Shown in pieces: positions 49,217-58,546 of a stretch of DNA of 64,000 nt. The notes under the pieces were generated by a model. It was not told where the DNA came from and did no database searches. It worked only from the letters and a program-made list of their open reading frames with translations. How positions within the stretch are numbered: position 1 is the first letter of the stretch; each line of letters opens with the position of its first letter. The translations under genes were made by a program, and so were the position numbers. This DNA comes from Tenuifilum thalassicum (GTDB taxonomy: Bacteria > Bacteroidota > Bacteroidia > Bacteroidales > Tenuifilaceae). The DNA is taken from positions 496,001 through 560,000 of the forward strand of contig NZ_CP041345.1 of assembly GCF_013265555.1 (NCBI RefSeq), written 5' to 3'.

Positions 49217-51841
49217 TTATAGTCCTGTTAACCGTTTAATTTCATTCAGTTTATTCAGCGCTTCTAAAGGTGTAAGGTTATTTATGTCGATATTTTTAAT
49301 CTGATCCCGTATTTGTTTTAGTACGGGATCTTCTAATTGGAATATACTAAGCTGATAACCTTCGCGGTTTGCGCTAATATCCTCTACTGGCTTACTAAGT
49401 GTTTGCCGTTGGTCTGATTTTTCAAGTTCTGAAAGAATTTCATTAGCACGTTTAACAACACTTGGTGGCATACCAGCCATACGTGCCACGTGTATACCAA
49501 AGCTATGCTCACTACCACCCCTCACTAACTTTCTAAGGAAGATTACCTGGTTATCGACCTCTTTTATTGTTACATTATAATTTTTTACCCGTTTGAAAGA
49601 CTTCTCCATTTCGTTTAGCTCATGATAGTGAGTAGCGAAAAGGGTTTTAGCGCGGGCAGTTGGATGTTCATGTAGATATTCAACAATAGCCCAGGCAATT
49701 GAAATGCCATCGTATGTAGATGTTCCTCGGCCAATCTCGTCGAGCAAAACTAAGCTGCGTGGAGAGATATTATTTAGAATGCTAGCCGCCTCTTGCATCT
49801 CAACCATAAAGGTTGATTCTCCTAAAGAGAGATTATCTGAAGCGCCAACTCTTGTGAATATTTTATCAACCACTCCAATGCTTGCTTTCTCGGCTGGAAC
49901 AAATGAACCCATTTGGGCCATAAGAGTAATAAGTGCCGTTTGTCTTAGCAGTGCCGATTTACCGGCCATGTTTGGCCCAGTTATTATAATGATTTGATGC
50001 TCACTTGTATCTAAATAAACATCATTAGCTATGTACTGCTCTCCAGGAGGGAGCATCTGTTCAATAACGGGGTGACGCCCTTGTTTGATGTCTATTACGT
50101 CATCTTCTTTAACCTCTGGGCGGCAATAGTTGTATTCAATGGCACATTTGGTAAAGGAGAGTAAACAGTCGAGTTGGGCTATTAGGTAGGCATTTAGCTG
50201 AATTGACCCAACGTATTCGGAAAGGCTATGTACCAGACTTTGATAAAGGCTTTGCTCTAAGGCCCCAATCTTTTCCTCGGCACCCAGAATTTTCTCTTCG
50301 TACTCTTTGAGCTCAGGAGTAATATATCGTTCTGCAGAAACTAAGGTTTGCTTTCTTATCCATTCTGGGGGGACTTTATCCTTATGCGTGTTGCGAACTT
50401 CTATATAATAACCAAAAACATTATTAAAGTTAATTTTAAGCGATGGAATTCCTGTTCGCTCAGATTCTCTTTGCTGAAGGTTTATAAGATATTCCTTTCC
50501 TGATGAAAGTATTTCACGAAGTTCATCTAGTTCCTCGTTTACTCCATTTGCTATCACTTGACCTTTGCCAAGAGTCATTGGGGCATCGGGAACAATTTCC
50601 CTATCAATCCTTTCACGGATAAGGCTGCAAGGATTTAGCTGTTCAGCAATTCTTAGGAGGGTAGGTTCATTGCTTTCAGCGCATAGTTTTTTTATCTCTT
50701 CAATTAGAAAAAGCGAATTTTTAAGCTGAACCATTTCCCTAGGCTGAATTCTGCCAACAGCAGCTTTGGAGATAATCCGCTCTAGGTCGCCAATTTCGCT
50801 AAGTTTTTCATCAAAGCTTAACCTAATATCTTCGTTTTCCTTAAGGAATCCAACAACATTAAGTCTATCGTTAATGGAGTCAATGTTTTTTAATGGTAAT
50901 GCCACCCATCGTTTTAATAGGCGTCCGCCCATAGGTGAGGAGGTTTTATCAATTACCTCGATAAAAGTTTTTGCTCCCTCATTAATGGAGCCAAAAAGTT
51001 CAAGATTTCTGGATGTGAATTTATCAATCCATACAAAGCTATCCTCATCAATTCTAGAAATGGATGAAATATGACCAATCTGGTTATGTTGCGTTACATC
51101 GAGGTAGTATAGGATTGCCCCTGCAGCAGTTATTGCATGCCCTAGGGTATCGATACCAAACCCTTTGAGCGATTGGGTTTTGAAATGCTTTGTTAACTTT
51201 TCGCGGGCCGCTTCCTCATTAAAAGCCCACTCATCAAGGTTAGTAATATAGTGTCTACCCCCAAAATGTTCAATAAACTCCTTATGTTTTGTTCGTTCAA
51301 CGAGTATCTCTTTCGGTTTAAAGTTGTTGATAAGCTTGTCTAAATAATCAATATTCCCCTCCGATGCATAAAATTCTCCCGTTGAAATATCTAAAAATGC
51401 AACACCACCAAATGATTTATTGATATAGACGCAGGCTAAAAAGTTATTTTCCTTGTGCTCTAGAATATTGTCGTTATATGCAACTCCTGGGGTTACAAGT
51501 TCTGTAATCCCACGTTTTACAATTTTTTTTGTTTTTTTAGGATCTTCGAGCTGTTCACAAATTGCGACCTTTTGTCCTGCTCTTACAAGTTTTGGTAGGT
51601 ATGTATCTAATGCATGGTGAGGGAAACCTGCTAGTTCAACATACGATGCTGCTCCATTTGCCCTTCTTGTCAATGTAATACCTAATATTTCGGATGTCTT
51701 TATAGCATCTTGCCCAAATGTTTCATAAAAATCGCCTACTCTAAAAAGCAGTATAGCATCGGGGTGATTCCTTTTAATGCTAAGATACTGTTTCATTAGT
51801 GGTGTTTCCACCATGTTTATATCACTCTTTTTGCTCACCAT
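49217..51841 (-). CDS. mutS: DNA mismatch repair protein MutS
   Basis: This is the mismatch-recognition ATPase, 874 residues and full length. The N-terminal mismatch-reading motif is in [16 protein letters not shown] (Phe-x-Glu). The connector, lever and clamp domains fill the middle. The C-terminal ABC-type ATPase has Walker [37 protein letters not shown], Walker [17 protein letters not shown] and [10 protein letters not shown]-terminal tail ([16 protein letters not shown]) matches the usual dimer/tetramer helix region. The ATG at 51841 gives a short N-terminal extension before MKQYLSIK, common in this phylum. Confidence 0.97.
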   Translation of the reverse strand: MVSKKSDINMVETPLMKQYLSIKRNHPDAILLFRVGDFYETFGQDAIKTSEILGITLTRRANGAASYVELAGFPHHALDTYLPKLVRAGQKVAICEQLEDPKKTKKIVKRGITELVTPGVAYNDNILEHKENNFLACVYINKSFGGVAFLDISTGEFYASEGNIDYLDKLINNFKPKEILVERTKHKEFIEHFGGRHYITNLDEWAFNEEAAREKLTKHFKTQSLKGFGIDTLGHAITAAGAILYYLDVTQHNQIGHISSISRIDEDSFVWIDKFTSRNLELFGSINEGAKTFIEVIDKTSSPMGGRLLKRWVALPLKNIDSINDRLNVVGFLKENEDIRLSFDEKLSEIGDLERIISKAAVGRIQPREMVQLKNSLFLIEEIKKLCAESNEPTLLRIAEQLNPCSLIRERIDREIVPDAPMTLGKGQVIANGVNEELDELREILSSGKEYLINLQQRESERTGIPSLKINFNNVFGYYIEVRNTHKDKVPPEWIRKQTLVSAERYITPELKEYEEKILGAEEKIGALEQSLYQSLVHSLSEYVGSIQLNAYLIAQLDCLLSFTKCAIEYNYCRPEVKEDDVIDIKQGRHPVIEQMLPPGEQYIANDVYLDTSEHQIIIITGPNMAGKSALLRQTALITLMAQMGSFVPAEKASIGVVDKIFTRVGASDNLSLGESTFMVEMQEAASILNNISPRSLVLLDEIGRGTSTYDGISIAWAIVEYLHEHPTARAKTLFATHYHELNEMEKSFKRVKNYNVTIKEVDNQVIFLRKLVRGGSEHSFGIHVARMAGMPPSVVKRANEILSELEKSDQRQTLSKPVEDISANREGYQLSIFQLEDPVLKQIRDQIKNIDINNLTPLEALNKLNEIKRLTGL

Positions 51842-51865
51842 GTTTTATTTAAAGATATTCGTTTG

Positions 51866-51873
51866 CAAAAATA
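51866..51873 (-). promoter_or_regulatory. -7 element of mutS
   Basis: The minus strand reads TATTTTTG, an exact TAnnTTTG, 24 bases upstream of the mutS ATG. No clear -33. Confidence 0.5.
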
Positions 51874-51966
51874 CCAAATCCTGTAGATGAAAGGTTAACT
51901 TGTTGAAAAAACGTTAAAACTACTTTACAACATGTTTTTTCTCCAAGGTAATAGTTGGTAAATAAT

Positions 51967-51974
51967 TACTTTTG
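51967..51974 (+). promoter_or_regulatory. -7 element driving the structured RNA
   Basis: TACTTTTG (TAnnTTTG) predicts transcription from about 51981, just before the first hairpin of the RNA candidate. The -33 is not evident. Confidence 0.5.
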
Positions 51975-51979
51975 TTTAT

Positions 51980-52170
51980 GAATAAAGAAAACCCCGACTT
52001 CACAGCCGGGGAATTCAATGGTTCAGGTATTAGTAAGGATTGGAAATAATCACAGTAAAGTTAAAAATTTTCAACAACATTTTCAACACTTAGGTTTCAA
52101 TAGAGGGCCACTGTGATAGTAACTAATACCTAACCATATATAAGACAGGCTTTTGGCCTGTCTTTTTTTT
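51980..52170 (+). ncRNA. Structured small RNA, 6S-like (candidate ssrS)
   Basis: A ~190-base RNA-only unit in the 484-base mutS-secDF gap, with no plausible ORF. In order: a 5' hairpin (CCCCG...CGGGG, about 51991-52011); a 16-bp long-range stem with one bulge, ATGGTTCAGGTATTAGT (52018-52034) with ACTAATACCTAACCAT (52122-52137); an internal asymmetric bubble; an inner 8-bp stem ATCACAGT (52049-52056) with ACTGTGAT (52110-52117); a large A/T-rich apical part; then a terminator AGACAGGC/GCCTGTCT with eight T. A promoter -7 precedes it. Length, long closing stem, single-stranded central bubble and own terminator recall 6S RNA, the sigma70-polymerase inhibitor. The bubble is more lopsided than in E. 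coli 6S, so identity is tentative; a transcribed structured RNA is well supported. Confidence 0.65.
52143..52170 (+). terminator. Terminator of the structured RNA
   Basis: An 8-bp stem AGACAGGC/GCCTGTCT with loop TTTTG, running into eight T. The mutS and secDF genes lie on the other strand, so it serves the small RNA. Confidence 0.9.
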
Positions 52171-52283
52171 AAATAAAAACTATAGAATTTAATCCTTGCA
52201 CAATGGGGGTACCTAAAAAAACTTAACATAAAAAATCTGGCTTTAACTATAAATAATTTTGCTATTGTCTTGATATCCCCATA

Positions 52284-52312
52284 AAAAAAGCGACCAATTT
52301 GGCCGCTTTTTA
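52284..52312 (-). terminator. Terminator after secDF
   Basis: AAAAAGCG-A-CC and GG-C-CGCTTTTT pair around AATTT. T-runs occur on both strands. It lies 14 bases beyond the secDF stop. Confidence 0.85.
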
Positions 52313-52325
52313 TTTGTAACGATAA

Positions 52326-55295
52326 TTATTTCTTTTTCTTTTTATCCCTGTTTTTTTCAAGATCGTAAGCTACAGGTGCAGAAACAAAGACTGATGAGTA
52401 GGTACCAATTAGTATACCAACAATCAGTGCAAATACAAATCCTCTGATTACCTCACCACCAAAGAAGAACATGGGAATAAGAACAACCAGGGTTGAGAAT
52501 GAGGTGGAGAATGTTCTACTAAGAGTATCATTAATAGCGTTGTTCATGTTCTCTTTTCTGTCGCGCTTTGGATGTAGGCCAATGTACTCACGGATACGGT
52601 CGAAGATGATAACCGAGTCATTAATTGAGTAACCAATTATGGTCAGAATTGCTGCAATAAACGACTGGTCTATTTCCATGTTAAATGGAACTCTGTGGTA
52701 AAGGACAGAGAACATTCCAATGGTAATAATAGAGTCGTGGAAAAGAGCGACCACACCACCTGCACTATAGCTCCAATATCTAAAGCGAATTAGAATGTAG
52801 ATGAAGATAACAATCAGAGCAAAGAAAATAGCAATGTATGCGTCGCGCTTAATGTCATGAGCAATGGTTGGCCCAACCTTAATAGAGCTTTGCTTGTAGA
52901 TTCGTTGGAAATCATTAAAGGTGGCACCTTCATCCATAAATGGTTTAACACCAAGATAGATTAGTGAATCAACTTCGTTGTCTACATTCTCATCGTTAAC
53001 ATCAATTTTATACTTGGTAGTTATTTTTACCTGATTAGCATTACCAATTGTTTTAACTTCAGGAGCCTCACCAAGGTATGTTTTTAACGACTTGCTAACA
53101 TCAACAGTTGAAACATTATCTGAAAAACGAACAATGTAAGAACGACCACCAATAAAGTCAATACCTGGGTTAAGACCACGAATTGCTAAAGAGATTATAG
53201 CACCTAAAATTAGTATGCTTGAAATTACGTAGGCTTTCTTTCTAAGACCTATAAAGTCAATTTTAAGACCTTGGAATGCATTTTTAGAGATCTTTGTAGA
53301 GAAAATTAAAGGAAGGTTTTTCTTCTCCATCCAAAGGAGTACAAGCCTTGTAATGAAAATGCCAGAGAACATAGAGGTTGCAATACCAATCATTAGGGTT
53401 GTTGCAAAACCACGGATTGGACCTGAACCAAATAGGTAAAGAATTACACCTGTAAGGAATGTGGTAACGTTACCATCAATAATAGCTGAAAGTGCATTTT
53501 TGTAACCATCTTTTACAGCAAGGCTAAGACCTTTACCTGCTCTAATCTCCTCACGAATACGTTCAAATATTAGCACGTTTGCATCAACCGCCATACCCAT
53601 AGTAAGTACGATACCTGCAATACCAGGTAAGGTAAGGGTAGCACCAAATGATGCAAGAACGCCCATGATGAAGAATAGGTTTGCAAGTAATGCAAAGTCG
53701 GCAACCAAACCAGCGCTACGGCTGTAGTAAAATACCATGAAAATAAGTACAATGATAAAGGAAGCAATAAATGATCGTAAGCCAGCATTAATTGCCTCTT
53801 TACCTAGTGAAGGACCAACTAGCTGTTCTTCAACAATACGAGCAGGAGCAGGTAACTTACCAGACTTGAGCACATTAGCTAGGTCTTTTGCTTCTTCAAC
53901 AGTGAAATCACCTGTAATTTGAGAACGGCCACCCCTGATTTCGGTTTGAACCCTTGGATATGAATAAACGTAATTGTCAAGGACAATGGCAATGCAACGA
54001 CCAATGTTGTCGCCAGTCATACGAGCCCAAATACGAGCACCCTCGGCATTCATTTCCATATCTACTTCAGCAGAGCCTTTTTGATCGCCAAAGGCTTCGC
54101 GAGCATCGGAGATTGCACCGCCATCAAGAGGTGCGCTGCCATCACGAGTGGTTATTTTTAGAGCAACTAGCTCATACATTACCTTTTTCTCATCCCACTT
54201 TGGTGGTTTAACACCCCAGCGGAATTTAACATCAGGAGGGAATAATGCCTTAATCTTAGGCATTTTAAGGATTTGGTTAACCTTTGCTGTATCCTTAAAG
54301 TGTGAATAACCAACAACAGGACCAGGAGCTGGTTGATTGTTATAAAGGTTAAGTTGTAGGATGCTAAATAATGGATACTCTTTAGCCATATCGGTTGTGG
54401 CTTGGAGAGTATCTTCTTTTTCAGTTTCCTTTAACTTACTTAAAAGCTCATCTTCTGAATTTTCGGCTTTAGTTTCTTCTTCAACTTGTTGTTTATCTGA
54501 TTCAACTGCTTCTACTTTAGCCTTGTTGATCTCGGCAAGGGTTTTATTAGCTGCAACAAAGTTGTCGAGAATTTCCGAAAGTTCGTAAGTTTCCCAGAAT
54601 TCAAGATTTGCTGTTCCTTGTAGTAGTTTACGAACACGCTCAGGTTCCTTGATTCCAGGTAGCTCAATTACAATTAACCCAGAATTTTCGAGGCGTTGAA
54701 TGTTTGGTTGTGCAACCCCAAACTTATCAATACGATTTCTTAAAATATTGAAGGAGTTGTCAATTGCGTTATCAGCTTCTTCTCTTAACACTTGTAACAC
54801 ATCGTCATCGGATGAGTCAAAGGTAACTTTCCCTTTAAGTTCGGGAGTACTAAAAATAGAAGCTAAACGAGCGTTGGGCGCAACCTGTTTGAAGGCTCTT
54901 CCAAATTTGTCAACAAAATGTTCGCTTCCAGGCATTTGTTGTGCCAGTTTCATCGCCTTAACAAATGATGAATCTTGGCTGTTGTTGGAAAGAACCCTAA
55001 TCAGGTCGGCAACTGAAACTTCTAACTTAACAAACATACCCCCTTTAAGGTCAAGTCCAAGGTTAATCTCCCTCTCCTTGCAGTATTTGTAGTTAAATCC
55101 AAATAGGGGATAAACCTTTTCTTGCGACATCGAGTCGAGGTAATGTTCGTACTTCTTACTGTGAAAAACACTGTCCGTTGCATATTCCCGGGCTTGCTTC
55201 TCTACCCGTCGGGTTACATAAGTAAACGAAAGCTGGTATAAACTTACCAGGGCTAATGCAATGGCAATAAATCGGATCGCACCTTTATTCTGCAT
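52326..55295 (-). CDS. secDF: Protein translocase SecDF fusion
   Basis: SecD and SecF are joined in one 989-residue inner-membrane protein that uses the proton gradient to aid Sec-dependent export. Twelve transmembrane helices are expected. SecD half: TM1 near 8-25, the EINLGLDLKGGMFVKLEV motif, a periplasmic head (about 110-480) and the SecD membrane block with GMAVDANVLIFERIREE (about 590). SecF half: starts near 680, with GIDFIGGRSYIVRF and the membrane block IIGYSINDSVIIFDRIREY. A charged, low-complexity insert (about 250-310, rich in Glu/Lys) lies in the first periplasmic domain. This fusion is normal in Bacteroidota. It supplies export to the periplasm upstream of T9SS. Confidence 0.97.
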   Translation of the reverse strand: MQNKGAIRFIAIALALVSLYQLSFTYVTRRVEKQAREYATDSVFHSKKYEHYLDSMSQEKVYPLFGFNYKYCKEREINLGLDLKGGMFVKLEVSVADLIRVLSNNSQDSSFVKAMKLAQQMPGSEHFVDKFGRAFKQVAPNARLASIFSTPELKGKVTFDSSDDDVLQVLREEADNAIDNSFNILRNRIDKFGVAQPNIQRLENSGLIVIELPGIKEPERVRKLLQGTANLEFWETYELSEILDNFVAANKTLAEINKAKVEAVESDKQQVEEETKAENSEDELLSKLKETEKEDTLQATTDMAKEYPLFSILQLNLYNNQPAPGPVVGYSHFKDTAKVNQILKMPKIKALFPPDVKFRWGVKPPKWDEKKVMYELVALKITTRDGSAPLDGGAISDAREAFGDQKGSAEVDMEMNAEGARIWARMTGDNIGRCIAIVLDNYVYSYPRVQTEIRGGRSQITGDFTVEEAKDLANVLKSGKLPAPARIVEEQLVGPSLGKEAINAGLRSFIASFIIVLIFMVFYYSRSAGLVADFALLANLFFIMGVLASFGATLTLPGIAGIVLTMGMAVDANVLIFERIREEIRAGKGLSLAVKDGYKNALSAIIDGNVTTFLTGVILYLFGSGPIRGFATTLMIGIATSMFSGIFITRLVLLWMEKKNLPLIFSTKISKNAFQGLKIDFIGLRKKAYVISSILILGAIISLAIRGLNPGIDFIGGRSYIVRFSDNVSTVDVSKSLKTYLGEAPEVKTIGNANQVKITTKYKIDVNDENVDNEVDSLIYLGVKPFMDEGATFNDFQRIYKQSSIKVGPTIAHDIKRDAYIAIFFALIVIFIYILIRFRYWSYSAGGVVALFHDSIITIGMFSVLYHRVPFNMEIDQSFIAAILTIIGYSINDSVIIFDRIREYIGLHPKRDRKENMNNAINDTLSRTFSTSFSTLVVLIPMFFFGGEVIRGFVFALIVGILIGTYSSVFVSAPVAYDLEKNRDKKKKK

Positions 55296-55334
55296 CGTTC
55301 TATAGTATTAAAAAGTTGATAATTTGCCACTTTT

Positions 55335-55355
55335 CAAAAATATCGGGCAAATATA
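55335..55355 (-). promoter_or_regulatory. Two candidate -7 elements upstream of secDF
   Basis: On the minus strand TATATTTG (55348-55355) and TATTTTTG (55335-55342) both match TAnnTTTG, 40-60 bases before the ATG. Neither has a clear -33. Confidence 0.4.
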
Positions 55356-55394
55356 ATTTTTTTTAACAAACTATCACCCAAAAAGGGCCTCAAT

Positions 55395-55826
55395 TTATTC
55401 ACCGATATTTTTAAAGTTTATGCGTTGCCGCTTAATATTAATACTTGTAACATAGTTCATAAGGAAATCGCAACCGAGCACACCTCCTATTTTTACACCA
55501 GAAATTTCATAGTACGAAGATGATAAAAAGCTCAAATCGGATACAGCCACCTGGAAATTATTAATTTCCACATTGCCAATATAAAAACTCTTTAAAGTTG
55601 CAGTACTTACACTATCGGTTTGCGAGTTAAAGCCAAGAACCAAGCTATTTGGATGTTGTTCTAGTTCAATATCACCTAAAATGTTTTTGTCAATTACAGT
55701 TCTTGATGCTCCTGTATCGAGTACCAGGTAAAAACCATTACCGTTCAGGTGGCATTCTATTAGCCAGTGGTATCCATCTTCTGAAAAATCAACTATCTTG
55801 AACTTAACACTTTTAGTCATTCCCAT
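55395..55826 (-). CDS. Retropepsin-like aspartyl protease
   Basis: A small protein of ~143 residues with a single aspartic-protease half. The active-site loop is in GFYLVLDTGASRTVIDKNILGD (DTGAS) and the second conserved loop resembles GGVLGCDFLMNY near the C-terminus. One copy per chain means it must dimerise like retropepsin or bacterial retropepsin-like enzymes. No signal peptide is visible, so it is probably cytoplasmic. The ATG at about 55826 (MGMTKSVKF) is preferred over a TTG further upstream. It is followed by secDF 100 bases downstream with separate promoters. The substrate is unknown. Confidence 0.75.
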   Translation of the reverse strand: MGMTKSVKFKIVDFSEDGYHWLIECHLNGNGFYLVLDTGASRTVIDKNILGDIELEQHPNSLVLGFNSQTDSVSTATLKSFYIGNVEINNFQVAVSDLSFLSSSYYEISGVKIGGVLGCDFLMNYVTSINIKRQRINFKNIGE

Positions 55827-55906
55827 TGAAATAAAAATTTGCTTGAAGTTATTGAAATATTCCAAGGTTTACGTAAATTACAGTCGAAAAATGTTTTTTT
55901 GTGTAA

Positions 55907-57748
55907 ATGGTTAGATTCAAATTGAAATCGACTTATACCTATTTAGCAATTATCGCAATTTTAGTCGGTCTTTCTTCTATTACGATAATTATCTCCGACT
56001 CATATTCCGCTTTTTTAAAAGAGAAAAATATAGCCGAAAGGCAGCTGATAAATAAAATATCAAAAGGCTTATGTTTAATTGATTATTTGGAACGTGATTT
56101 TAAATACAATAGCGACTTTGATTCCCTTAAGAAGAAAATAAAAGGGATTCTGTTGAGCAATAAAGATGTTAAATCGATTTCTTATGCCGAAGGCGATACT
56201 TCAACGTTTTTTTTAACCAATCAAAATTCGGAGTTTACAGTAAAGTTTACTGAAAAAAAGTTCCCTGATGGGAGGGAAGAGGAAGTTCAGGGTGATAGTG
56301 TTTTATTTAGAGTAAATCATATAAGTGGCCAGTTCTTTGTTGATATTTGTAAAAAAGGAGTGGACCAGAATTTTGCAGTAGAAATTTACTTATATCAATC
56401 TACACATATAAGGATTGATAATACAAAGAATAGGTGGCTATCCTTGAATATTTCTGGCAAATTATCTCCGATTGTTTTACCTGATAAATGTTTTGACATA
56501 AGCAGGAAGTCTTTTACCAAATTTATAGCTGCGCGGCTATTTTTATTATTTCTTGCCCTCTTTCTACCATATATTGTTGCTGGCAGCTATTTTAAGCAAT
56601 TAATAAAGGATGATACTTTAAAGATTGAAAGATATTTAGATTCTTCCGATGAGAATTCCACCAATGAGCTGAGATTATTAAAAGGCATTAAGCCCATTAT
56701 TCATAAAGCAAATGTGCACAGCAAGGAATTAGAGGTGCAGCTAGATGAATGTAGAGATCGGCTATCGCAGTTTTACCAAGCTTCGGTTGATGCTATCCTC
56801 ATACACAGTGGAGGAGTCCCGCTTTTCTTTAATCCTGCATTAGAGGAGTTAACTGGTTATAAAAAAAGCGAATTGGCAAAAAAAACGCCATATGAATTTA
56901 TTGAGATTGAGCCCGAAATCCTTTCTGAACTCCGTGAACAAAGCCAACCTGCTGCAGAGGCTCTTTTGAAAAGGAAAAATGGCGATAGTCTTTATGTTGA
57001 AATCCAAATAAAACCAGTAACATATAGGGGGCAGAAGTCGGAATCAATTGTTATCAGAAATATAACACATAGGAAGTTCATGGAACGTGAACTTCAAATT
57101 CAACGAATGCGTCAGGTTAAATCGGTGATTGATGGGCAGGAAAAGGAGCGACAGCGTTTATCGCGCGAGCTACACGATGGATTAGGGCAAAACCTGGTGG
57201 CCATAAAGCTAAAGTTAGAGAGCATACCGCCTAATAAAGATGAAGAACTTAATAATACGCTTTCGCAGGTTAAGCATATGTTTAGCCATACAATTGAGGA
57301 GGTACGAAGGATATCGAACAACCTGATGCCTGCCGCTCTTAAAGAGTTTAGCCTGGCGGTTGTGCTAAGGAATTTATGCAACGAGGTTGAGAGTAACTCT
57401 GGCATAAACATCAGCTTAAGCGTAGGCGTTTTGCCTGAACCTATCGATCAGCTGCTAAAAACTTACATTTACCGAATTGTTCAAGAGGCGCTAACCAACG
57501 TAATTAAACATTCAGGAGCAAGTAAGGCAAGCGTAGCTGTATATGCCGATTTTAGCAACCTTCATCTTCAGATAGAAGACAATGGGGAGGGTTTCAACAC
57601 CTCGGCTAATACAGATACTGGAAATGGGTTGTACAATATGAAAGAACGAGCTGTTCTGCTTAATGGAAAAATAAGCTTTATCTCATCAAAAGGGAAGGGA
57701 ACAAAAGTAGTGGCAGAGTTTCCTTTACAACAACAAAAAAACACCTAA
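55907..57748 (+). CDS. PAS-containing NarL-type sensor histidine kinase
   Basis: A 613-residue membrane kinase. TM1 (about 11-30) and TM2 (about 205-225) bracket a ~175-residue periplasmic sensor with no recognised fold. A PAS domain follows (about 285-395, QASVDAILIHSGGVPLFFNPALEELTGYKKSEL). HisKA_3 comes next, with EKERQRLSRELHDGLGQNLVAIKLKL (phospho-His in RELHDG), then an HATPase (VQEALTNVIKHSGASKASV, DNGEGF and GNGLYNMKERA). It pairs with the NarL-type regulator starting two bases after its stop. The signal is unknown. Confidence 0.92.
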   Translation: MVRFKLKSTYTYLAIIAILVGLSSITIIISDSYSAFLKEKNIAERQLINKISKGLCLIDYLERDFKYNSDFDSLKKKIKGILLSNKDVKSISYAEGDTSTFFLTNQNSEFTVKFTEKKFPDGREEEVQGDSVLFRVNHISGQFFVDICKKGVDQNFAVEIYLYQSTHIRIDNTKNRWLSLNISGKLSPIVLPDKCFDISRKSFTKFIAARLFLLFLALFLPYIVAGSYFKQLIKDDTLKIERYLDSSDENSTNELRLLKGIKPIIHKANVHSKELEVQLDECRDRLSQFYQASVDAILIHSGGVPLFFNPALEELTGYKKSELAKKTPYEFIEIEPEILSELREQSQPAAEALLKRKNGDSLYVEIQIKPVTYRGQKSESIVIRNITHRKFMERELQIQRMRQVKSVIDGQEKERQRLSRELHDGLGQNLVAIKLKLESIPPNKDEELNNTLSQVKHMFSHTIEEVRRISNNLMPAALKEFSLAVVLRNLCNEVESNSGINISLSVGVLPEPIDQLLKTYIYRIVQEALTNVIKHSGASKASVAVYADFSNLHLQIEDNGEGFNTSANTDTGNGLYNMKERAVLLNGKISFISSKGKGTKVVAEFPLQQQKNT

Positions 57749-57749
57749 A

Positions 57750-58409
57750 ATGGATAAAATTAGAGTCGCACTTGTAGAGGATCACCAGCTAGTTCGCGAT
57801 GGCATTCGATTGCTATTAACAGATTTGCCAAACATTGAGGTTGTTGCTGAAGCCGACTGTGCCAAGAAATTGCTAAATGTTATCAAAGATGTTAACCCCG
57901 ATGTTATGCTAGTTGATATTTCCCTGCCCGAAATGTCGGGTGTTGAGCTGACAAATGTTATTACATCTAACCATCCCGATATTAAAGTGATTATACTTTC
58001 CATGCATATTGAACAGGAATACATTTTTAACTCATTACGAAATGGAGCAAAGGGATACCTTCATAAAAGCATTTCACGCGATGAGCTAATTGAAGCCATA
58101 GAGGAGGTTTATAATGGGGGAGAGTACTTTAGCAAGGAGGTTTCCGGGATAATTTTAAAAAACTATCTTAGGCGAATAAAAAATCCCGATAGGGTAGAAG
58201 AGTATGAGAATAAAAAGCTAACTCCACGCGAAATGGAGATACTAAAAATGGTGGCACAAGGATACTCTAATCAGCTTATAGCAGAAAAACTTTTTATAAG
58301 TGTGCGTACAGTTGAGTCGCACAAAAATCATATCATGCAAAAGCTGGAGCTAACTACGGTGGTCGATTTAGTTAAGTATGCAATTAAGAATAAGATAATA
58401 GACCTGTAA
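57750..58409 (+). CDS. NarL/FixJ-type response regulator
   Basis: A 219-residue regulator. The REC domain (about 3-120) shows VALVEDHQLVRDG, phospho-acceptor Asp in DVMLVDISLPEMSG, ILSMH and a GYLHKSIS Lys. The C-terminal LuxR HTH (about 155-215) reads LTPREMEILKMVAQGYSNQLIAEKLFISVRTVESHKNHIMQKLEL. It is the cognate partner of the preceding kinase, with no gap to speak of. Targets are unknown; nothing in the adjacent intergenic regions resembles a paired site. Confidence 0.94.
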   Translation: MDKIRVALVEDHQLVRDGIRLLLTDLPNIEVVAEADCAKKLLNVIKDVNPDVMLVDISLPEMSGVELTNVITSNHPDIKVIILSMHIEQEYIFNSLRNGAKGYLHKSISRDELIEAIEEVYNGGEYFSKEVSGIILKNYLRRIKNPDRVEEYENKKLTPREMEILKMVAQGYSNQLIAEKLFISVRTVESHKNHIMQKLELTTVVDLVKYAIKNKIIDL

Positions 58410-58472
58410 ACGTTTGCATTGATTAATATCAATAACTAGATATGTGCATTTTCAATTTGATTTTTAAATGAT

Positions 58473-58480
58473 TAACTTTG
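58473..58480 (+). promoter_or_regulatory. -7 element upstream of the NYN gene
   Basis: TAACTTTG matches TAnnTTTG. It implies a ~60-base leader before the ATG at 58547. Confidence 0.55.
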
Positions 58481-58546
58481 CAACCTTTTCTAAAGAATTG
58501 AAATAAGCAGCAATTAGTTTATATGTAAATTTAAAATGTATAAAAC

